A stretch of DNA of 30,849 bases from Phoronis australis (GCA_002633005.1 NMRA01000412.1:348556-379404); one strand, 5' to 3'; positions 22,851 to 30,849 are shown, numbered from the stretch's first letter. Numbers and translations: made by a program. The notes: a model not told the origin generated them from the sequence alone.

Positions 22851-23335
22851 TGCTCAGTCGAGCCTTCTTCCGTCGCCTCATCGATCTCACACTTGGCATA
22901 TCTCAGCCTCATCATCACGTCACTCTCACCAAAGAATCCCTTGCTGACATTCGCGCTAGGCTTACATTTCTCCACTCCTCCAACAGCAAGTCCATGTTCC
23001 TTCTCGAGCATTCGACATCATCCCAACCAATCAATCTGTATACTGACACGGCCTCGGTCCACTGGGGATTCGCCGCGGTTTGCGGGTCTAACTGATTTTC
23101 TGGCCCTTGGCCCTCACCCATCTCTCGTTTTCACATCAATTTTAAGGAGCTCTTCCCCATCGTTCTTGCCTTAGAAATTTGGCGCCCTAAACTTGCTAAT
23201 CATCGCATTCTTTGCATGTGCGACAACAATTCCGTGGTGGATATCATCAATAAAACTTCCTCTAAGGACCCGACATTATGCGCCTTGTCCGACGCCTCGT
23301 CCTCTCTACCGTCCACCATAACATCCCCTTCAAAG
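22850..23335 (+). pseudogene. DIRS-like RNase H, with in-frame stop
   Basis: Starts with the connection-like segment FFRRLIDLTLGISQPHHHVT. Then INLYTDTASVHWGF carries the first catalytic Asp, INFKELFPIVLALEIW the Glu, and CMCDNNSVVDIINKTS a second Asp. A TGA at 23093-23095 replaces the Trp usual at this point (SN*FSG). Otherwise the frame stays readable to about 23335. Confidence 0.85.
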
Positions 23336-23459
23336 CCAAAAATATTCCTTTAAAAACTTATTTCATTGCCGATAAAGTGTCTCGTTTTTGTTTTTTTCCA
23401 GGATGCCTTTTCCATGGCTCCATGACTCTCTCCAACACCGACTGCAGTTCCACCGCACC

Positions 23460-24000
23460 TCTTTACGTTCTGACTTCGCTCCTCTGAGCGTCCCTTGCCC
23501 CATCCATTGTTCAAACTTACCGCCGTGTCTTTTCCCATTTCCTCCATTACCATTCATCCTCAGCATGCCCCTTGCCTGCGTTTCCTGTCTCCACATCTAC
23601 CTTTATGTTAGCTTCTTACATAGCACATCTCTTCTCGGCTGGCTTAACTGCATCCACCATCTCTACCTATGTTTCCGCCATTGGTTTCATTCATAAATTA
23701 GACTCCACGCCTGACCCTACTTCCTCCTTTCTGGTCAAGAAAATTCTGAAGGGCGTGCCCAATTCGTGGTCATTCGTGGACACCCACCTCCCGGTAACGT
23801 TACCTATTCTTCAACGCCTTCTCAATGCCTTACCCTCTGCTTCCACGCATCTCTCTGCGCTGCCATGTTTTCCACGGCCTTTTACGTCTTCCTTCATGAT
23901 AGTGAATTTACTGTCGCCACCTCTGCCTCCCACCCATCTCTGTCGTTCAGGTCTCCAACGTCTCAGTCAACCCCCCCCCCTCCCTTGGCTGCCGCAAGAA
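23460..24000 (+). pseudogene. DIRS-like tyrosine recombinase, N-terminal half
   Basis: A readable stretch (FMLASYIAHLFSAGLTASTI, then STYVSAIGFIHK) matches the SAM-like core-binding domain of DIRS recombinases. A frameshift near 23800 leads to AAMFSTAFYVFLHDSEFTVA, where the first catalytic Arg usual in FLRxSE is replaced (FLHD). The coding signal stops at a C-run near 23975, before the H-x-x-R and Tyr motifs. It is inactive. Confidence 0.8.
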
Positions 24001-24302
24001 AAATGAAACACTAACAGCGTGAAGCGTGAGGAATATTGAGTTAAGTAACTGTAGCGGATGAGGGGGGGGGGCTCAGGGCTCAGACCCAGATCGAGGCGGA
24101 ATCGTGTTTTTTACTCCACCGATAGATTTTCTGAACTGTAGGTCCATATCCCCGGCCTCCGCAACTTTCGGGCCGCCTGAGCACATACAATCGCGCTTCG
24201 CCCAATTTTCTTTGCAACATGTTGGCCCATCCTAGATCCGCCACTGGTCCAAGTCTCTCACTATCTCCCACTACAAACATCATGACCACATTCCTACAGT
24301 AC
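24001..24302. other. Unassigned DNA between DIRS remnant and repeat block
   Basis: Contains a G-run (about 24063-24071) and GC-rich text. No gene or repeat family was recognised. Confidence 0.5.
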
Positions 24303-25042
24303 CTATATTGCTACCCTTGGTACAAAGCCGTATACTAAATATACAGCTTTGCACCGAAGGTGGGTAAAAAAGTGGTAAGATAAAAACTATGACACAAAAG
24401 CAGTGTCACTAAAAACTAAAGTCTTCCTTGAGTAAACTAAATTGCTTAACGGTGTTGGAAAAAATTGCGTTCTACAGTTATTCTGCCGCTAAATTTGTGG
24501 AGCGATCATTAGCGACGGCTTTCGGCGCCATGAAATATTGCGTCATCTATTGCCCAATTTCTTTTTTCGCAGATTCTTCAATCAACTGTTCTTTTTTCAC
24601 GAGGTTGCGTATACGTCACAACAAATTATCGGAACTGGTTTCACTTCATTATAAGTTTTTAGAATTTTGATACCGAAAAACCGAATTTCTGAAGAAATTT
24701 TGCTGCTACCAAGCCATCACCATCTCCCGAGAGATGTCGTAAAAATTCAGGAAATGGCGCGTGCGCGAGAGACAAGCGTGCTTTTTTCAAAACGACGACA
24801 TACTTTTCATTCTTAGGAAAGGCGCAGAGTTACGCAAGAAAATGGCGTTTGTTACATTGTTTTTCACTTAAACGACTGTAACGGGCAAGGTGAGTGTCGG
24901 TTGATTCCCAGATTTTGTTTGCACCCCGTCCAGTCTTTAGCTTTACATGTTGATACAAGTTTCACGGCGAGTAGACGAGCAGAACTACCCTGGCTGTGTG
25001 CAATTTCGGGGTCTACTTAAGAAATACACACAGTGGTACCTA
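24303..25042. repeat. Tandem repeat block, unit A
   Basis: A 740-bp unit closely similar along its length to unit B (26465-27181). Shared landmarks are a hairpin around TACTAAATATACAGCTTTGC near the start, GACGGCTTTCGGCGCCATGA mid-way, and CAGAACTACCC near the end. No substantial ORF is shared between the copies, so it is probably non-coding. The family is unknown. Confidence 0.8.
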
Positions 25043-25077
25043 CAGTACAGCCACTGAATTATTAGACTCTCTCCGGT

Positions 25078-25212
25078 GTCTCTCCGGTCTAGCCACCCGT
25101 GACCGTAACCGGAGACAGACCGGAGAGTGAGGCTTGAATCAACCGTGACAGCTGGCGTAAGCCTAAGCGTGACTGTACCCGGAGCTTACCGTGAGTTAGG
25201 CGTGAGTTTACC
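25078..25212. repeat. Left subterminal (C/G)CGTGA cluster
   Basis: Repeated CCGTGAC, GCGTAAG, GCGTGAC, CCGTGAG and GCGTGAG hexamer-like motifs just inside the left terminal repeat of the 1.42-kb element, mixed with CCGGAGA motifs. They are probable transposase-binding sites or amplified simple sequence. Confidence 0.7.
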
Positions 25213-26238
25213 TGCATCGCAGATGATAAAGTAATTTATTAAAATTACATCAGTAACTAGCAGTGATGTGTGTATTCTCATAGACTTTTGTTCATGTCAG
25301 GTTTAATTTTTTTTTGAAATCGTCACGTGCAGTAAAAGACCAAAATTTCCATCTCAAATCTTAAGTCACTTCAGAAAACAGACCTGTGGACTTTACTTTT
25401 CAATGATACATGTATATAATTATTTGTTTTTTATATAAACTAATAAAGAATCTTAACACGCGTGTACACGGCGGAATTATTCAATTGCCTTCACGATATG
25501 AAGGAGCATAGCATGTCAATTCTGAGCACATTGATCCCAAGTTCCAGCATCATTCCGAGAAAGCTGATCACGCCCATGCATTTGACGAGTCCAACAGATG
25601 ACCGCTATTATTATTTTAGTGAAGAAGTACCCCGGGGATACTGTGTACTCAGTTGAAACGCATGTACTATGGGGAGGGGGCTACAAATAATTGAACTGCA
25701 CTACGGATTTAGGACTTTTAAGTCAAAACATTTGCTTGCAGTAAGGGATGGGTATGTCAGAAGGGCAGCCTATTGAAATTTACTGTACGCCAGTGCGGTG
25801 CAAAAATTTACGGAGTGACACAATACTTCACAAGATGCGTAGGCTATTTTTAGGGCGAATTAACTATATCCACCTGTGACAAGTTTCAAGGAGTCCACAG
25901 CCATGTAAAGATGACTCTGAGCACAGAGTCGCGTTTATTCGTATTTACTAACCGTGGTCACTGTACATGCATGTCATGGATGGGACTGGCTCTTAAGTCG
26001 CAAATTGAACATGTACATGTAAGTGTAACACAAGACGAGCTGAAGGAAGACGTTTGTATGAACAACACGTGGAATTACAGAGTTAGTCGGAACCCAAGGG
26101 TGATAGATGACCGCTTGCAAAGATACTCTATAATATATTATAATGTCTTTGCAACTTGACCGAAACAACAGGCCATCAAGACGTTACATGTATTTTTACT
26201 GATTAGCCCGGTGCCCTAACATGGTTACCACAGCTACC

Positions 26239-26430
26239 GAAGGCGTGAAGAAAGCGTGAGGTAAGCGTGACGGAGGCGCGAAGAACGCGTGAACGAGGCG
26301 TGAGGAAGGAGTTAACTAAACCAGAGGTAAGTGTGAGGACTACCCGGAGAGTAGGCGTGAGGCGACCGTGAATGATTTCTGTCACGCCTGTGTTCCGGTT
26401 GCGCTCCGGTCTGGCCAGGCGTGAGGTAGC
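26239..26430. repeat. Right subterminal GCGTGA cluster
   Basis: About ten GCGTGA-like motifs with 8-14 bp spacing just inside the right terminal repeat. Near the end the orientation switches to CACGCC and then back. It mirrors the left cluster at 25078-25212. Confidence 0.75.
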
Positions 26431-26464
26431 CTGGACGAAGTCTAAAAATTCATTGGCTGTACTG

Positions 26465-27181
26465 TAGCTGTATTTTGACTAGCCCTGGTGCAAAGCTGTA
26501 TACTAAATATACAGCTTTGCACCCATATGCATCAAAAACTGGTAAGATAAAATGTGACACAACATTAGTGTCATTAAAAACTACAGTCTTCCTTCATTAA
26601 ACTACTGTAGATTATTTAACGGTATTGGAAAAATGGCATTCTACCGTTATTCTGCTGCTAAAGATTAGAGCAATCTTTAGCGACGGCTTTCGGCGCCATG
26701 AAATATTGCGTCACCTATTGGCCAGTTTCTTTTTTCGCCGATTCTTCAATCAACTGTTGTTCTTTCACGAGGTTGCGTACACGTCACAACAAATTATTGG
26801 AAGTGGTTTCACTTCATTATAAGTTTTTAGAATTTCGATACCGAAAAACCGAATTTCAGAACAAATTTTGCCGCTGCGAAGTTGTCAAAAAATTAGGAAA
26901 TGGCACGTGCTCGTGACACTAGCCTACCTTTTTCAAAACGACAATTTACTTTTCATTGTCAAGAATGACACAAAAAATGACGTTTGTTGCATTGTGTTTC
27001 ACTTAATCGGTTGTAACGGGCAAGGAAGGTGAGTGTCGGTTGATTCCCTGATTTGACATGCACCCCGTCTGGTCTGTAGCTTTATATGTTGATATACATG
27101 TAAGTTTCACGGCGAGGTGACGACCAGAACTACCCGGGCTGTGTACAATTTCGGGGTCAACGGAATACACACAGTGGTCTC
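26465..27181. repeat. Tandem repeat block, unit B
   Basis: Second copy of the 24303 unit. Near its start, 16-bp perfect arms GGTGCAAAGCTGTATA and TATACAGCTTTGCACC (about 26487-26523) flank a 5-nt loop. Relative to unit A it has a 6-nt insertion creating TACATGTA at 27095-27102. Confidence 0.8.
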
Positions 27182-27315
27182 TAGCTATATTTTGACGACA
27201 GTCTTCATACAGCTATCTGCCTGGCTATATTTTGACGACAATCTTCATACAGCTACAGCAGCTGGCTGGCTAAGTGGTACCTAGCTGTATTTTGACGACA
27301 GTCTTCATACAGCTA
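27182..27315. repeat. Three short hairpin units (about 34 bp each)
   Basis: Copies at 27182-27215, 27222-27255 and 27282-27315 read T(A/G)GCT(A/G)TATTTTGACGACA then (G/A)TCTTCATACAGCTA. The ends of each copy (TAGCTGTAT / ATACAGCTA) are inverted repeats. They start with the same text as unit B and look like collapsed copies of the larger unit. Confidence 0.85.
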
Positions 27316-27337
27316 ATTGGCTGGCTACAGTATTGCC

Positions 27338-27600
27338 AATGTCCTTTTCCCTCACTCCGATTTTTCACTCTAGGGCGCCTGTATTGCCAGTGTCCTGTCT
27401 CACTCACTTTCCATTTTCACTGCCGAGCCTTTACCACTATCCTTTTCGGGATCCTCCCTCCCGGGCACTCCTTCCAGTCCTTTCTACAATTGTTGCTGGT
27501 CTACCTCATGCCCTATCACAGGCTATTCTCTATTTAGAATTTTTCCACAAGTTATATATTTTTGTATTTCTCTATACCTCCGTTTGCTATTACTTATCTG
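27338..27600 (+). pseudogene. Probable C-terminal fragment of DIRS-like tyrosine recombinase
   Basis: LPPGHSF (about 27454-27474) fits the G-H-S-F segment that carries the catalytic His of DIRS recombinases. In the neighbouring frame STIVAGLPHALSQAI follows, then KLYIF with the region of the catalytic Tyr. The Arg after GHSF and the GRW motif are lost. It could be the displaced 3' part of the 22076-24000 element or part of another copy. Confidence 0.5.
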
Positions 27601-28861
27601 TATGTATTTTTGTCTTTATTGTCACTATTTTTGTTTATATATACATGTACATGTAACTGTGTATACAACATACTTTTTGTATATTACCTTGTGTATATTC
27701 CTTGGTTGTTATCTATTCATGTTAGCTTTATATTCCTCTTAGATTTCAGTTGTTATGGTTTCAACACCTTGTTGTGTCGCTATATATTTTTTCTTATTGT
27801 CGTGACGACCAGTTGTTCCACTACATGTACATATTAGTGTTTTTTTCTTATTTTCATCACTATTTTGGCCCTTTTTACACATGCTACATTTGTCAGCCTC
27901 GCTCGCTCTCCCTTGGGTGGGCTTATGCATCTGTGGCAGATTGTCACCCACCTTTACAGCTCAGCATATTATATAACTTTTGTATATGCACAAAACGTAT
28001 CGAGAGTGGTGTACATGAAGTAATGTCACACGAGGCTTTATTCCGCGTATCGACCGAGACCGAATATCAAGGTCTATACGCAAAATAATGTCGAGTGGGA
28101 TATTATTTCATGTACGCCAATCGAGGTACGTTTTGTATTTTTGCCATACGCTTCGAATTCCTGATTTTCATTTATTTTTCCGCAAATTTTTTAAATACTT
28201 CACTCAGACTGTTTACGTGGCGGATTACATCCTATATGTATGCACTTGCGCGTTAGGTTGAGAGTTTTCTCTAGTATAAGAAACAGTTTTAAATGTAATG
28301 ATTTATTACTTGAAAAAAGATAACAAAGATGAAAACAACGATATCTTTGCACTGAACTCGTAACATCTCCTGAAAATAGTCAAATAATAACAATATTCGA
28401 TATTGTACTTGTCGACGAATCGGCGCCTGAGTTGCAGACGATATAATATTTAGCAAATGAAAACTGGGACAGAACTGTCATACAATTAACAGACCTGTTC
28501 CAGGTGATACGATTGAGACCTGATTGTACGTTGAGTGCTATTTACGCTGCTACAATTGTATTACTTTAAACTATTTTCCGAAAGTTTGATGATCTAACTG
28601 GCTAACGACGTGGAGTCGACACTGACCTACCTTTTGAACTTTTCATATCAGTTGTCACTGTTGAAGTAGTGCGGGAGGTGAATACGGAAAACATGATTAC
28701 ATGGCAGTATTTCCCTCGGCTGATTCAACGCGTATGGGATAATTATCCATATCGGTAGTAGTTTAGTTTGTCACAATATAGATGCGACCTATTATACCAC
28801 AATATTAGATACAACCGTGTAATAACCCACTAATAACTCACTAGTGAGATAACATTTTGGC
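27601..28861. other. T-rich and unassigned DNA
   Basis: 27540-27850 is T-rich with overlapping TACATGTA octamers at 27642 and 27648 and another at 27822. Open frames here (27562-28088) look like composition effects. No feature was recognised at 28090-28861. Confidence 0.55.
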
Positions 28862-28940
28862 GGGAAACCGAGGCGGATTTGAACCCGGGCCTCATGGTTT
28901 TGAGTCCCCGACTTTACCACTACACCACTCAGCGGCCGAC
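28862..28940 (-). repeat. tRNA-like sequence, probable SINE head or tRNA pseudogene
   Basis: On the minus strand TGGTGTAGTGGT (28927-28916) fits RNA polymerase III box A. GGGTTCAAATCC (28886-28875) fits box B. They lie 29 nt apart as in a tRNA, with a short anticodon-like hairpin (CTCA / TGAG) between. The T-stem and acceptor stem do not pair properly, so it is not a functional tRNA gene. A tRNA-derived SINE is likely. Confidence 0.6.
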
Positions 28941-29020
28941 GTCATTGAACGTGAAATTAGAATACTTAAATGAGCACGCGCAACAATCGCATGTTCAGCA
29001 GAGGGCATTGCACCGACATT

Positions 29021-29617
29021 TATACCCTATGAAAAATAAGACGCATAATTTCCATAAAAACGATATTTTACTTCTGTGAAATTTTTCTCTCGTGTTCTCT
29101 CACTTGTAAATCACCGATCTCCAATTTGAATACGGGTATCATGTCGTTGGGATCCTTTGACTTGAGCATTATAGTCAGTTACTAGTGGCAACCTACTTTA
29201 GCAGACGATATTTTCCCGGTTGAAGCTTAGCGTGATAAAATGTGTAGTAAGCTATAATAGTTGCTAAACCTTAATTTATAGATTCACTTCATTTCTATTC
29301 TGTTTAAATTTTCAATTGGTTTTGAGCATAAGCATTATTTGACAAAAATAGCTAGGCTTTTCTTAAAAGGTCACGACCTCTGATCCCGGGCTTCTGACGT
29401 AGAAAGCCGAGGCGAGTCGAGAAATGTAGATCGATTCATTGCAATGTTTCTCATTCAGTATGTGGTATAAATAGATTATTACAGCGTACATGTTCTCAGT
29501 TGTTATCCCCCTTATCTAGAGCCCTCATGGATTTTGGAAATTTATTACCCTCGGGGCTAACGCCCTCGGGCTCTAGATAACGGGGGATAACGACTTTGCC
29601 ATGTAATAATCTATATT
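29021..29617. repeat. About 600-bp tandem array, unit 1
   Basis: Begins TATACCCTATGAAAAATAAG and is nearly identical to unit 2 along its length. It ends in a long inverted repeat (about 29465-29622): outer arms GTATAAATAGATTATTAC and GTAATAATCTATATTTATAC, then GTTATCCCCC...TCTAGAGCCC against GGGCTCTAGATAACGGGGG. The centre of the hairpin is shorter than in unit 2. No ORF. Confidence 0.9.
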
Positions 29618-30240
29618 TATACGCTATGAAAAATAAGACGCATAATTTCCATAAAAACGATATTTTAATTCAGTGAAATTTTTCTCTCGTGTTCTCTCAC
29701 TTGTAAATCGCCGATCTCCAATTTGAATGCGGGTATCGTGTCGTCGGGATCCTTTGACTTGAGCATTCTAGTCAGTTACTAGTGGTAAACTACTTTAGCA
29801 GACGATATTTTCCCGGTCGAAGCTTGGCGTGATAAAATGTGTAATAAGCTATAATAGTTGCTAAACCTTAATTAACAGATTCACTTCATTTCTATTTTGT
29901 TTAAATTTCCAATTGGTTTTGAGTATAAGCATTATTTGACAAAAATAGCTAGGCTTTTCTTAAAAGGTCACTACCTCGACCCCGGGCCTCTGACACAGAA
30001 AGTAGTTACAAAGCCGAGGCGAGTCGAGAAAGGTAGATTCATTGCAATGTTTCTCGTTCAGTATGTGGTATAAATAGATTATTACATGTTCTCAGTCGTT
30101 ATCCCCCATATCTAGAGCCCTCGTGAATTTTTGAGAATTATCACCCTCGGGGCTAACGGCCCTCGGGCGATAATTCTCCAAAATCCACTAGGGCTCTAGA
30201 TAACGGGGGATAACGACTTCGCTATGTAATAATCTATATT
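29618..30240. repeat. About 600-bp tandem array, unit 2
   Basis: Begins TATACGCTATGAAAAATAAG; 623 bp. The terminal hairpin (30068-30245) has three nested arm pairs: the two seen in unit 1 plus an inner pair GAGAATTATC (30133) and GATAATTCTC (30169) around CCCTCGGGG/CCCTCGGGC. The predicted stem spans about 178 nt. Confidence 0.9.
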
Positions 30241-30300
30241 TATACGCTATGAAAAATAAGACGCATAATTTCCATAAAAACGATATTTAATTCAGTGAAA
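30241..30300. repeat. About 600-bp tandem array, truncated unit 3
   Basis: The first 60 bp of the unit (TATACGCTATGAAAAATAAG onward) repeat a third time and then break off after AATTCAGTGAAATA into unrelated sequence. This marks the right edge of the array. Confidence 0.9.
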
Positions 30301-30503
30301 TACGGAAATAGTGTCCTAAGGAAGGTAGGAATGCAATCGACCAAGATAATCTCTTGCCAGAATGTCAGTTTGAGCCGATTAGAGTATCATTGTCAAGCAG
30401 TGACGTAATATACAATAGAGCTATCTCATTTATTTTGCTAGCGTTTTATTTTTCGGAATTATGAAATGTACATGTTGTCAACGCGTTATTGCTGTTCAAG
30501 TGC

Positions 30504-30686
30504 CTAGTCTATCCTGTTGGTTTCGGCCACTGTATCACCCTCCACACTGAGCGGGCACTCGACATTGCGCGAAACTTTACCTAATTTGCGACGCCCATAA
30601 GTGTGCCGAGCGTAGGCCTCTGATACATTGAAAGAACCAAAATTCACATTGTTCTCTCCATTACAGTCAATGTACTGCGTCAACAC
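30504..30686 (-). CDS. Possible minus-strand terminal exon, unidentified
   Basis: A 60-codon frame follows an acceptor-like ACCAG on the minus strand and ends in TAG. Its composition looks protein-like: LTQYIDCNGENNVNFGSFNV, then SEAYARHTYGRRKLGKVSRN, VECPLSVEGD. I recognise no family. A stop lies about 20 nt upstream in the same frame, so it would need to be a spliced exon. It could equally be chance or part of a mobile element. Confidence 0.25.
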   Translation of the reverse strand: MLTQYIDCNGENNVNFGSFNVSEAYARHTYGRRKLGKVSRNVECPLSVEGDTVAETNRID

Positions 30687-30764
30687 CTGGTTTTGTTCAT
30701 TTTAATCAGAAAGCATATAGAGGAAGCTTAGAGGACGGCGTAGCAAATGAAAGAAAGGGGCGAG

Positions 30765-30849
30765 ATTATGGGGTATGGAGGGGGAAGGGAGAGCGAGCGA
30801 GAGAGGGAGAGAGAGGTTGAGAGAGAGAGAGAGGGAGGGAGAGAGGGAG
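30765..30849. repeat. GA-rich simple repeat at window edge
   Basis: Irregular (GA)n/(GGGA)n purine tract running to the end of the window. Confidence 0.9.

Larger units (their letters stand above)
22076..24000 (+). mobile_element. Decayed DIRS-like tyrosine-recombinase retrotransposon
   Basis: Reverse transcriptase, RNase H and tyrosine recombinase remnants follow one another on the plus strand in the DIRS order, spread over all three frames with stops. This is distinct from LTR/gypsy elements, which use a DDE integrase. No DIRS terminal repeats were identified. The left edge is unclear because the 12-bp repeats suggest the 21767-22075 element is nested in or beside it. The right edge is lost in a C-run at about 23970-24000. 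Confidence 0.85.
25043..26464. mobile_element. TA-flanked 1.42-kb inverted-repeat transposon, non-autonomous
   Basis: Ends are CAGTACAGCCACTGAATTAT (from 25043) and, from the other side, CAGTACAGCCAATGAATTTT (26464 backwards). Both continue TTAGACT, so the terminal repeats are about 27 bp with few mismatches. TA flanks both sides (25041-25042 and 26465-26466). The empty site GTGGTACC-TA-GCTGTAT is present at 27274-27290. Subterminal clusters of GCGTGA/CCGTGA occur near both ends. No transposase ORF. TA duplication and CAGT ends fit a Tc1/mariner-like or other TA-targeting DNA transposon. Confidence 0.88.
21040..30849 (+). other. Repeat-filled DNA after exon 11, probably CLCA intron 11
   Basis: Because exon 11 ends with a clean GTAAGT donor and the protein is incomplete, the 9.8 kb to the window edge is best read as an intron packed with mobile elements. 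The alternative is that the gene lost its 3' end to insertion. The first 700 bp (21040-21766) shows nothing I recognise. Later repeats are listed separately. Confidence 0.5.

Noticed and set aside
27274-28088. Overlapping Phe/Leu/Tyr-rich ORFs suggesting a membrane protein
   Set aside because: T-rich composition yields hydrophobic codons in every frame. Only the GHSF...LYI part was kept, as a DIRS recombinase fragment.
28862-28940. Functional tRNA gene
   Set aside because: A and B boxes are present but T-stem and acceptor pairing fail, so it is kept only as a SINE head or pseudogene.
1-30849. CRISPR arrays, operons, bacterial promoters or rRNA
   Set aside because: The window is clearly eukaryotic with spliced genes, and none of these structures is visible; the tandem repeats lack regular spacers.

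Overview
This is eukaryotic, almost certainly metazoan, genomic DNA. The coding signal is short in-frame segments bounded by GT/AG splice sites, separated by AT-rich introns of 0.2-3.7 kb. Trinucleotide, GA and GCGTGA repeats, a DIRS-type retrotransposon, tRNA-like repeat DNA and miniature inverted-repeat elements fill the rest. The repeat flavour and intron style suggest a marine invertebrate. A cnidarian is my best guess, held with low confidence.

The one clear host gene lies on the plus strand from about 4390 to 21039. I reconstruct 11 exons, all joining in compatible phase without a frameshift or stop. They encode about 704 residues of a CLCA-family protein (calcium-activated chloride channel regulator / secreted metallohydrolase). 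The order is a signal-peptide-like N-terminus, a CLCA N-terminal domain with an intact HEFGH zinc motif, a cysteine-rich stretch, a VWA domain with all three MIDAS elements, a beta-sheet-rich region, and the start of the C-terminal region. The last 200 or so residues usual for CLCAs are not visible; exon 11 ends with a good donor and no next exon is seen in the remaining 9.8 kb.

Region by region: 1-4389 is upstream non-coding DNA with a small inverted-repeat element, a perfect 17-bp hairpin and a trinucleotide repeat. 4390-21039 is the CLCA gene. 21767-22075 is a small element with a hammerhead-ribozyme-like core, flanked by 12-bp direct repeats. 22076-24000 is a decayed DIRS-like tyrosine-recombinase retrotransposon (RT, RNase H, recombinase N-terminal half). 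24303-27315 is a tandem repeat block interrupted by a 1.42-kb TA-flanked inverted-repeat transposon. 27338-27600 looks like the missing recombinase C-terminal piece. 28862-28940 is a tRNA-like SINE head on the minus strand. 29021-30300 is a tandem array of about 600-bp units carrying very large hairpins. The window ends in a GA-rich simple repeat.

The strongest unusual signal is the palindrome TACATGTA. I count 31 exact copies where about one is expected, none inside the CLCA exons. Twice, in independent pairs of repeat copies, one copy differs by exactly 6 nt that create TACATGTA at a former TA. This is the footprint expected from excision of a TA-targeting cut-and-paste transposon with CA...TG ends. 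A resident element with exactly such ends lies at 25043-26464, with its empty site readable nearby.
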